The notes under the pieces: generated by a model
Told to the model about the DNA's origin: nothing
The model's input: only the letters and a program-made list of their open reading frames with translations
Database searches by the model: none
NCBI GenBank assembly: GCA_002366755.1
Contig: DFBV01000155.1
Coordinates: 1-11,091 of the forward strand
DNA from: Anaerolineales bacterium UBA3071
GTDB taxonomy: Bacteria; Chloroflexota; Anaerolineae; UBA3071
DNA length: 11,091 nt
Reading direction: 5' to 3'
In this document: positions 1-5,257 of the stretch, piece after piece
Layout: each line of letters opens with the position of its first letter
How positions within the stretch are numbered: position 1 is the first letter of the stretch
Made by a program: the position numbers and the translations under genes

Positions 1-26
1 GAGCGTTGCCAGCTTCTGAACTTCAT
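1..26 (-). CDS. 5' end of an unidentified leftward gene (partial)
   Basis: On the minus strand an ATG at 26-24 opens a frame that stays open to the window edge, reading M-K-F-R-S-W-Q-R. A purine-rich ribosome binding site (AAGGAG, complement of 36-41) lies 9 nt upstream of the ATG, which is why this is called as a start. Only eight codons are visible, so no function can be given. The basic start fits either a signal peptide or a cytosolic protein. It could also be a chance start. Confidence rests only on the Shine-Dalgarno spacing and the open frame. Confidence 0.4.
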
Positions 27-60
27 GATGTCTCTCTCCTTTCGAGTGCTTCCATTTTGA

Positions 61-80
61 TAGCGCAGTGACGTGCGCTA
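61..80. repeat. Perfect 7-bp inverted repeat, possible operator
   Basis: The arms TAGCGCA (61-67) and TGCGCTA (74-80) are separated by 6 bp. The dyad lies 35-54 nt upstream of the start codon of the partial minus-strand gene and touches its best -10-like word. This is the position expected of a repressor operator, but a 5'-UTR hairpin is equally possible. The symmetry is seen directly; the role is inferred. Confidence 0.4.
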
Positions 81-177
81 CCTGTGCGGGGTGAGCGGGT
101 TCCGGGCTAGACGATGTCTCTCCCTCTGGAACCTTCCGTCTCACGGATTCACAAACTCACAGACTTGAGATGAGACA

Positions 178-219
178 CTGGCCTGGCACTGTACTTCCTG
201 ACCTCCGGCACCAGGCCAG
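178..219 (-). terminator. Hairpin after the LysM gene, candidate terminator
   Basis: A perfect 9-bp inverted repeat (CTGGCCTGG 178-186, CCAGGCCAG 211-219; loop 24 nt) starts 6 nt beyond the LysM gene's stop codon. On the minus strand the sequence after it (TGTCTCATCTC) is only moderately T-rich, so it is not a classical intrinsic terminator. It may instead stabilise the 3' end of the mRNA. Confidence 0.45.
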
Positions 220-225
220 CGGACA

Positions 226-1788
226 CTAGGGATCGCAGATCAGCAGTTCATCTCCCACGTAGATCACGTTGGGATTGACGATGTCGTTGTCAGCGACAAT
301 GGCCGCCACCGTCGTCCCATAAGCGGTAGCTATGGCGCCGAGATACTCCCCTCTTTGGATCACATGGATCCAACACTGTGTTTCGGGTGGAAGAGGCGGT
401 TCGGGCGGCCACGGCGGGACGGGCGGCCACTGCGGCACGGGCGGCCACGGCGGCACGGGCATGCAACCCTTCAGACTGATCTCGTCCAGGTTGACGTCCA
501 CTTCCTGCTGGGCATCGCCCCACTTCTTCCATACTCGGAAGAACAGCGCGATCTTGCTGCTCGGGGCCTGGAACTGCACGCTGAAGGGCGCCATGACGCC
601 GGGTGCTGTGCGGGGATAGATGTCGTCCCAGGGCAGCTCCTGCCAGTTCTCCACCTTCGTCCAGTCGGTGCCGCCGTCGGTCGTGTAGCCCCACTGCACG
701 CGGTAGCGATAGGGATCAGCGCCTTCCCAGCCGTGCTCTCCCTGGCGGATCATGCCGTAGAGCGATAGCTCGTAGGTGGCTCCCGGCCACAGGCCCCAAA
801 CGGCCTGGTAGATGCCGGCGTAGCGATCGGGATCCGATGCCGCCCGGCAGATGGTGCTGATCTCGATGAGCTGCGAGTGCTTTCCGCCGGCGACCACGCG
901 TGCCCATATGTCGTCGTAGAAGCAATAGCTGGCTGCGCAATTGTTGTCGAAAGCGCTCCAGCCGCTGCCCACGCCATTCGTGAAACCGCCTTCGAAGTCG
1001 CCGTTGAAAAGCAGGTTAGGACCACCGCAGATGACTTCGGGCTCGGGGGGGGTCGGCGGAGCGGGCTCAGGTGCAGCGGGTTCTTCGGGCTCGCACGGTT
1101 CCTCGGGCACCAGGGGCACCGGCCAGCCTGCCACGGGACCGAAGAGGCTGGCGCCGTCGAGGTTGACGTTCAGCTCGCGGTACCAATCTCCCCACTTCTT
1201 CCACACGCGCACGAACACGGTCAGCTTGTTTCCTTCTGCTATGACCGTGGCGCTGTGCTCGTTGAAGCCGCCAGGGTGCAGGCGAGGATGATAGTCGTCC
1301 CAGGGGAGTTCGTTCCAGTCGGTGACGGCTGTCCAGTCATCGCCGCCGCTGTGGTCGAAGCCGACCTGCACCCGATAGCGCCAGGGATCGGGATCGGTGT
1401 CGTCGGCTCGCAGCATGCCGCGAATGGTGAACTCGTAGCTGCCGCCGGGGATGACGTTCACTGTCTGGAAGATGCCGGCATAGCGGTCGGGGTCACCGCC
1501 AATCTTGTGGGTGTTGATCTCAAGGAGCTGAGAGTGTTCACCGTCCCACACCACAGGGCTCCACATCTCGTCGTAGAAGCCATACCCGGCTGTCCCGCCG
1601 TTGGTGAAGCACTGCCAACCTTTGCCCACCATGCCGCAACCTTCGTGGTAGGCAAAGCCGCCCTCGAAGTTGCCGTTGATCAACAGTTCTGCGTCCACGG
1701 TCGCCAGGGGGCTGGACGCGACCAGGGTGACGCTGAGCAGCAGGGCAAACAATGTTGCGAGGGCTACTACGTGTCTTCGTGCCGTCAT
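226..1788 (-). CDS. Secreted protein with two CBM-like 185-aa modules and a C-terminal LysM domain
   Basis: This is a predicted exported, wall-bound protein of 520 residues. The ATG at 1788 is chosen because AAGGAGG (complement of 1796-1802) lies 7 nt upstream and a signal peptide follows (basic M-T-A-R-R-H, hydrophobic core 7-24, likely cleavage near A33). The upstream in-frame ATG at 1842 would place 18 polar residues before it. Residues 34-218 and 258-442 are two copies of a 185-residue module sharing L-NG-FEGGF, HSQL-EI, DPDRYAGI-Q, YRYRVQ, ELPWDD, FRVWKKWGD and NLD blocks; these look like jelly-roll carbohydrate-binding modules. A Pro/Glu linker (219-257) and a Trp-Pro linker (443-472) separate the domains. 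Residues 473-520 form a LysM domain, a GlcNAc/peptidoglycan binder. No catalytic domain is visible, so it is probably an adhesin or wall-associated binding protein. The gene has its own promoter and a long leader. The LysM call is firm; the CBM-like call is inferred. Confidence 0.88.
   Translation of the reverse strand: MTARRHVVALATLFALLLSVTLVASSPLATVDAELLINGNFEGGFAYHEGCGMVGKGWQCFTNGGTAGYGFYDEMWSPVVWDGEHSQLLEINTHKIGGDPDRYAGIFQTVNVIPGGSYEFTIRGMLRADDTDPDPWRYRVQVGFDHSGGDDWTAVTDWNELPWDDYHPRLHPGGFNEHSATVIAEGNKLTVFVRVWKKWGDWYRELNVNLDGASLFGPVAGWPVPLVPEEPCEPEEPAAPEPAPPTPPEPEVICGGPNLLFNGDFEGGFTNGVGSGWSAFDNNCAASYCFYDDIWARVVAGGKHSQLIEISTICRAASDPDRYAGIYQAVWGLWPGATYELSLYGMIRQGEHGWEGADPYRYRVQWGYTTDGGTDWTKVENWQELPWDDIYPRTAPGVMAPFSVQFQAPSSKIALFFRVWKKWGDAQQEVDVNLDEISLKGCMPVPPWPPVPQWPPVPPWPPEPPLPPETQCWIHVIQRGEYLGAIATAYGTTVAAIVADNDIVNPNVIYVGDELLICDP
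403..456 (-). repeat. Three tandem 18-bp repeats coding a Trp-Pro linker
   Basis: Three copies of an 18-bp unit (403-420, 421-438, 439-456), each starting gggcggccac and differing at one or two positions, encode V-P-P-W-P-P, V-P-Q-W-P-P and V-P-P-W-P-P on the minus strand. They make up the rigid linker before the LysM domain. The unit keeps the reading frame, so changes in copy number would alter linker length only. Confidence 0.85.
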
Positions 1789-1970
1789 AAGCGCTCCTCC
1801 TTCACTAGGCCGACTGGCTTGACCAGGACCTGCGACGGGCACTCCATGCGGGACGGTGAGCTAGCTGTGGAGCAGGCCCGCACTTTGGCCTGATCATGCT
1901 CTCTGGCGAACGCAAGAACCTGGGGACGTTCGCCGATCTCACGTCGTACCTGCCAACCTCTCAGGTTGAC
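1789..1970 (-). promoter_or_regulatory. Long structured 5' leader of the LysM gene
   Basis: This is the transcribed leader of about 180 nt between the predicted start site (near 1970) and the LysM start codon. It holds three inverted repeats. The first is at the 5' end of the RNA (CAACCT/AGGTTG, 1954-1968, extendable by U-G and G-C pairs). The second is a perfect 8-bp stem (GGCGAACG 1905-1912, CGTTCGCC 1927-1934, loop 14 nt). The third is a 6-bp stem (TGCGGG 1847-1852, CCCGCA 1877-1882) enclosing AGCTAGCT. A 30-codon frame (ATG at 1897, TAG at 1805) ends just before the Shine-Dalgarno. I do not recognise a known riboswitch class. Together with 1971-2100 this is the 312-bp spacer to trmFO; beyond the promoter I see nothing further, and no convincing trmFO terminator. 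Confidence 0.5.
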
Positions 1971-1976
1971 GTGTAC

Positions 1977-2005
1977 ATTATAGCATATTCTTGGAGTTTC
2001 GTCAA
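1977..2005 (-). promoter_or_regulatory. Strong sigma70-type promoter of the LysM gene
   Basis: On the minus strand, -35 TTGACG (complement of 2000-2005), a 17-bp spacer and a perfect -10 TATAAT (complement of 1977-1982) preceded by an extended TGC. The predicted start is near 1970. This is the best match to consensus in the window and suggests high basal expression. Confidence 0.8.
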
Positions 2006-2100
2006 ATTCTCGTATTGACCTACCATTTGCCTTCGGCCCTCACCAGAGTAGACGCAATAGAGCGCAAAAGGTCGCGGTAACTTGTATACTAGACCCGGAC

Positions 2101-3435
2101 CTACTCGGGCAGGACCTCCAGCTTCCAGCTTTCCAATGCGGCCAAGGCTCGCTCAGCGTAGGAGCGGTAGCGTCGCCGCTTGTTGCGCACCGGAGGCAGA
2201 AGCGGCGGCATCAGGCCGAAGTTTGCCTTCATGGGTTGAAATCCGTGCGGGTCGGCATGGGTGACGTAGTGGAACAGTGCCCCGAGCATGGTGTCGCGCG
2301 GCAGGGAAACGGGCGGGAGGCCCTGGATCAGCCGCGCCGCGTTGAGCCCTGCCAGAAGGCCACCGGCTGCGGAGCTCACGTATCCCTCGCTGCCGGTGAT
2401 CTGCCCGGCGAAGAAAAGGTCAGGACGGCCACGGAACTGCAGTGTCGGCTCGAGGAGCAGAGAGGAGTTTATGAAGGTGTTGCGGTGCATCTGCCCGAAG
2501 CGCACGATTTCCGCCTCTTCCAGCCCAGGGATCAAACGCAGCACCCGCGTTTGCTCGCCCCACTTGAGGTTGGTCTGGAAGCCGACCAGGTTGTAGAGCG
2601 TGCCGGCCAGATTGTCTTGTCGCAACTGAAGGACGGCGAAGGGGCGTCTGTCTGTCCGTGGGTCGCGCAGCCCGACGGGGCGCATGGGGCCGAAGGCCAG
2701 TGCGTCAGAGCCTCGGGCGGCCAGCACTTCCACCGGCAAGCAGCCCTCGAAGAAGCGCTCATCCTCCTTCTCGAATTGCCGCAGCTCAATGGTCTCCGCT
2801 GCCAGCAGCGCCTCCACGAACGCGTAGTATTCCTCTCGGCTTAGCGGACAGTTGACATAGTCCCCTGGGGTCTCCGCATCGCGGTTGCGATCGTAGCGGG
2901 ACTGTCGCCAGGCGGGGGGCATGCGGATCGACTCCAGGGTGACGATGGGAGCCATGGCGTCATAGAAGTGAAGGTAGCGCTGGCTTGTCAGTTCGGCGAT
3001 GGCCTGGGCCAGCGGCTTGGAGGTCAGCGGGCCCGTGGCAATGATGGTGGGTACCGCTTCGGGGATGGCGGTGACTTCCTCGCGGCGCACGGTGACGTTG
3101 GGGTGGTGGGTCACCGCTTCGGTGACCGCCTGGGCGAAGGTCTCGCGGCCCACGGCCAGCGCGCCGCCGGCGGGCAAGGCGGTGTCATCGGCGCAGCGGA
3201 TGACCAGCGAGCCCATCCGTCGCAACTCCTCCTTTAGCAGCCCCTGTGCCCGGTCAACGAGGTTGGAGCCCAGCGAGTTGGAACAGACCAGTTCGGCGAA
3301 GAGGCCGCTGGTATGTGCTGGCGTCATCTTGTGTGGCCGCATCTCGTAGAGCGTGACCTGCACGCCACGGTCTGCTGCCTGCCACGCGGCTTCCGAACCG
3401 GCCAACCCTGCGCCGATGACCATCAACTCGTCCAT
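2101..3435 (-). CDS. trmFO: Methylenetetrahydrofolate-tRNA-(uracil-54-C5)-methyltransferase TrmFO
   Basis: TrmFO makes m5U54 (ribothymidine) in the T-loop of tRNAs, using 5,10-methylenetetrahydrofolate as carbon donor and FADH2 as reductant; it is cytosolic. The protein is 444 residues, the usual length. The N-terminus carries the FAD dinucleotide-binding motif (VIGAGLAGSEAA, 6-17) followed by an acidic residue ending the second strand (E31). The family signature around C51 (LVCSNSLGSN) and a second cysteine, C232 in EGCLPVE, match the two catalytic cysteines known in this family. The C-terminal part has the second flavin-site region GQITGSEGY followed by AAGGLLAG. The ATG at 3435 has GGAGGG (complement of 3442-3447) 6 nt upstream. 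It is transcribed alone from the promoter at 3466-3494 and diverges from the unknown gene at 3619. Older annotations call this family Gid. Confidence 0.97.
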   Translation of the reverse strand: MDELMVIGAGLAGSEAAWQAADRGVQVTLYEMRPHKMTPAHTSGLFAELVCSNSLGSNLVDRAQGLLKEELRRMGSLVIRCADDTALPAGGALAVGRETFAQAVTEAVTHHPNVTVRREEVTAIPEAVPTIIATGPLTSKPLAQAIAELTSQRYLHFYDAMAPIVTLESIRMPPAWRQSRYDRNRDAETPGDYVNCPLSREEYYAFVEALLAAETIELRQFEKEDERFFEGCLPVEVLAARGSDALAFGPMRPVGLRDPRTDRRPFAVLQLRQDNLAGTLYNLVGFQTNLKWGEQTRVLRLIPGLEEAEIVRFGQMHRNTFINSSLLLEPTLQFRGRPDLFFAGQITGSEGYVSSAAGGLLAGLNAARLIQGLPPVSLPRDTMLGALFHYVTHADPHGFQPMKANFGLMPPLLPPVRNKRRRYRSYAERALAALESWKLEVLPE

Positions 3436-3465
3436 GAGCCGCCCTCCATGCCTGTTGCTGGCCGC

Positions 3466-3494
3466 ATCTTACCATAATCTCAGCGGAGAGGCAA
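3466..3494 (-). promoter_or_regulatory. trmFO promoter with extended -10
   Basis: On the minus strand, -35 TTGCCT (complement of 3489-3494), a 17-bp spacer and -10 TAAGAT (complement of 3466-3471) preceded by TGG. The predicted start is near 3459, giving a leader of about 24 nt. The stretch TGGTAAGATG is shared exactly with the rpmB promoter. Confidence 0.65.
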
Positions 3495-3552
3495 AAGCGC
3501 TTCTTCGTAAATGAAGTAGGCGTGGCGGGGCCAAAGCTGAAGTTCGAGCCGC

Positions 3553-3581
3553 TTTGCTTCGCGCCGATTCTGTGGTACACT
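3553..3581 (+). promoter_or_regulatory. Promoter of the unknown gene, extended -10 type
   Basis: -10 TACACT (3576-3581) is preceded by TGG, an extended -10. The -35 is weak (TTTGCT 3553-3558 at 17 bp, or TTGCTT one base on at 16 bp). The predicted start near 3588 gives a leader of about 31 nt containing GAGGAG at 3605-3610. Confidence 0.5.
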
Positions 3582-3618
3582 TGACTCGCACGAGCCAATA
3601 ACTTGAGGAGTTGAAGCT

Positions 3619-4203
3619 ATGACCGAAAGACCACAGGGACGGAAGACCAGGGATCGCTACCGCATTCACACAGAGATCACCCGTAGCGCCATCTTGCACA
3701 TGGAGGATGCGCTGGACATCGGCAAGTTGCGGCTGTTGCTCTTCCGGTACAAGCGAGGCGAGGGAGCGCAAGCCTCGGCCAGTCACTACTTGGACCTGGC
3801 CGATGCTCGCGTGCTGTGCTCTGACCTGGCCGAGGGGCGGCTGGCGGAGAGGTTCGTGGACTACAAAGGCAGCCCCTCCGGCCGCGAGGGAAAGCCTCTC
3901 AGCCGGGTGCTGAAGGTGGAGGACCGGGGCGAGCGGACACGCAACCCGATCGTCATAGAGGTCACCAACGGCCCGGGCGAAGTGATGGGCGAAGGGGCCA
4001 TCAAGCCGGCCGGCGAGCCGGATGCCGTGGTGGCCATCCTGTTAAGCCGATGGCAGGCGCGGCGGTTGGCAGCGGCCGTGCAGGCTCATCTGGCTGCATG
4101 GGAGGTGATCACCTTTCGCCAGCGCACCCAAGCTACCGCCGACCGCCTGCGAGAAGCAGACCCAGCAGCGCTGTATCAGGTGGAACCGACAGGAGATGGG
4201 TGA
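3619..4203 (+). CDS. Conserved-looking protein of unknown function, 194 aa
   Basis: I do not recognise a named family. The ATG at 3619 has GAGGAG (3605-3610) 8 nt upstream, an extended -10 promoter before it and a strong inverted repeat immediately after its stop, so it looks like a real single-gene transcript. The protein is soluble: no signal peptide and no membrane segment. It begins with a basic stretch (1-16) and then alternates likely beta strands (IGKLRLLLFRY near 38-48, SHYLDLADARVL near 54-65, PIVIEV near 112-117). It ends with a long likely helix (SRWQARRLAAAVQAHLAAW near 143-161) and a polar tail. A compact beta-sheet followed by a long helix, with many Arg/Lys residues, recalls small PC4/Whirly-type nucleic-acid-binding proteins, but this is only a guess from pattern. 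Base composition matches its neighbours, so there is no sign of recent transfer. Confidence 0.75.
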   Translation: MTERPQGRKTRDRYRIHTEITRSAILHMEDALDIGKLRLLLFRYKRGEGAQASASHYLDLADARVLCSDLAEGRLAERFVDYKGSPSGREGKPLSRVLKVEDRGERTRNPIVIEVTNGPGEVMGEGAIKPAGEPDAVVAILLSRWQARRLAAAVQAHLAAWEVITFRQRTQATADRLREADPAALYQVEPTGDG

Positions 4204-4205
4204 TG

Positions 4206-4242
4206 ACGTGCTGCGTGTTTCGTGAAGGAGCGCGCAGCACGT
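4206..4242. terminator. Convergent inverted-repeat terminator
   Basis: A perfect 10-bp inverted repeat (ACGTGCTGCG 4206-4215, CGCAGCACGT 4233-4242), extendable by a T-G and a G-C pair to 12 bp with a 13-nt loop. It starts 2 nt after the stop of the unknown gene and lies 23 nt beyond the stop of the opposing UbiA-family gene, so it could end transcription from both sides. Neither flank has a long T tract. Confidence 0.6.
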
Positions 4243-4265
4243 AGCTCTTGCGTGCGTTCGGTGGC

Positions 4266-5138
4266 CTAGAACGCGTACAACACCACGACCACTGCCAAAC
4301 CCCACAGGGCCACAGAGGCCAGCAGCGGCTTGTCCCGCAGTATGAGTTCCTCCGGTGCGCCCCCTTCGCTTCGCACGTGGATCAGGTAGAGGTAGCGGAA
4401 GAGGCCATACAGCACGAAAGGAATGGTCAGCATCATAGTGTGGTTAGTGGGTAGGTTGGGGGCCGAGAAGGTGTAGAAGGAGTATGCAACCGTGGCTGCC
4501 GAAGTGACCAGGCCGATCATGTCGTCCAGCAGCGGCAGGTTGTACTCCTGCAGGCTGGTGCGGTGGGCGTTGGCATTTCCCTCGCCCAGCAGCATCAGTT
4601 CGTTGCGCCGGCGGCCGACGGCGATGAAAAGGGCCAGTAGGGTGATGCAGATATACAGCCAGGGAGAGAAGCGTTCCGCCTGTACGACGACCACGCCGGC
4701 AACCACTCGCAACAGGTGAAAGGCTGCTACTAGAAACACGTCCACGATAACGATGTGTTTGAGCCAGAAGGAATAGGCGACATTGAGCGCCAGGTAGCCC
4801 ACGATGACCAGGGCAAAGCGCCAGCCCAACCAGAGCGCGGCCAGCAGCGAAACAACGATGAAGACACCGATCGCTACCACGGCTACCCAGGGCGGCAGCT
4901 CGCCCGAAGCCAGCGGACGGTGCCGCTTGGTGGGATGCTGGCGATCCTTCTCCCGGTCCGCCAGGTCATTGAGCAGGTAGACCGCGCTGGAGGCCAGACA
5001 GAATATGACGAACGCCAGCATGATCTGGGCCAGCAGCAAGGGCTGAAACAGCTTCTCATCGAAGACGAGCGCAGCGAAGACGAAGCCGTTCTTCATCCAC
5101 TGCTTCGGCCGCATGGATTTCAGTAAAGCTCTGAGCAT
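4266..5138 (-). CDS. UbiA-family prenyltransferase, decaprenyl-phosphate phosphoribosyltransferase-like
   Basis: An integral membrane enzyme of 290 residues. Close relatives of this subfamily (actinobacterial Rv3806c/UbiA) transfer 5-phosphoribose from PRPP to a polyprenyl phosphate, making the lipid-linked ribose precursor of cell-wall sugars. The sequence opens with RPKQWMKN (10-17), a hallmark of this branch. The Mg-binding motif follows (N57-D58, D61, D65, then HPTKRHRP), and the second conserved loop is YSFWLKH...VDVFLV...LLRVVAG. About seven to nine hydrophobic segments alternate with short loops. The ATG at 5138 has GGAGAAG upstream and a promoter at 5174-5202. No other polysaccharide genes lie in the window, so the product here is uncertain. 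The specific substrate is inferred from subfamily motifs; general UbiA membership is firm. Other UbiA enzymes (ubiquinone, menaquinone, heme O) fit the N-terminal signature less well. Confidence 0.88.
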   Translation of the reverse strand: MLRALLKSMRPKQWMKNGFVFAALVFDEKLFQPLLLAQIMLAFVIFCLASSAVYLLNDLADREKDRQHPTKRHRPLASGELPPWVAVVAIGVFIVVSLLAALWLGWRFALVIVGYLALNVAYSFWLKHIVIVDVFLVAAFHLLRVVAGVVVVQAERFSPWLYICITLLALFIAVGRRRNELMLLGEGNANAHRTSLQEYNLPLLDDMIGLVTSAATVAYSFYTFSAPNLPTNHTMMLTIPFVLYGLFRYLYLIHVRSEGGAPEELILRDKPLLASVALWGLAVVVVLYAF

Positions 5139-5173
5139 AAGTTGCTTCTCCGAACGTGTTTTGACAGGGGCTC

Positions 5174-5202
5174 ATGATACCCCATTTTGCCCGCGGCGTC
5201 AA
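5174..5202 (-). promoter_or_regulatory. Promoter of the UbiA-family gene
   Basis: On the minus strand, -35 TTGACG (complement of 5197-5202), a 17-bp spacer and -10 TATCAT (complement of 5174-5179). The predicted start near 5167 gives a leader of about 29 nt. It is divergent from the tlyA promoter, with only 20 bp between the two -35 boxes. Confidence 0.65.
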
Positions 5203-5222
5203 TTCCGGTGGGTGGTGATGGC

Positions 5223-5251
5223 TTGACAATTCCAGCGTTTGCGGCTATGCT
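5223..5251 (+). promoter_or_regulatory. tlyA promoter, predicted leaderless
   Basis: Perfect -35 TTGACA (5223-5228), a 17-bp spacer and -10 TATGCT (5246-5251). The expected transcription start, about 7 nt after the -10, falls on or next to the GTG at 5258, and no Shine-Dalgarno exists, so the mRNA should be leaderless. Confidence 0.7.
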
Positions 5252-5257
5252 GGGCTT

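Larger units (their letters stand above)
27..225. other. Intergenic spacer with inverted repeats
   Basis: This spacer separates two leftward genes. It holds a 7-bp inverted repeat at 61-80, a looser 6-bp pair (GTCTCA 138-143 / TGAGAC 171-176) and the hairpin at 178-219 after the LysM gene. The sequence gatgtctctc occurs twice (27-36 and 113-122), once directly beside the start of the partial gene. I see no convincing -35/-10 pair for that gene; TATCAA (complement of 57-62) is the best -10-like word but lacks a partner. Confidence 0.5.

Noticed and set aside
877..1893. A 338-codon plus-strand open frame opposite the LysM gene
   Set aside because: It is antisense to a gene with signal peptide, repeated modules and LysM domain. 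It has no recognisable motif and is explained by high GC in third positions of the true gene.
2085..2090. TATACT on the plus strand just past the trmFO 3' end
   Set aside because: There is no -35 at the right distance and no plus-strand gene downstream; it would only give antisense RNA to trmFO.
5160..5165. A second TTGACA (plus strand) in the spacer before tlyA
   Set aside because: No acceptable -10 lies 16-18 bp downstream, whereas TTGACA at 5223 has TATGCT at 17 bp.
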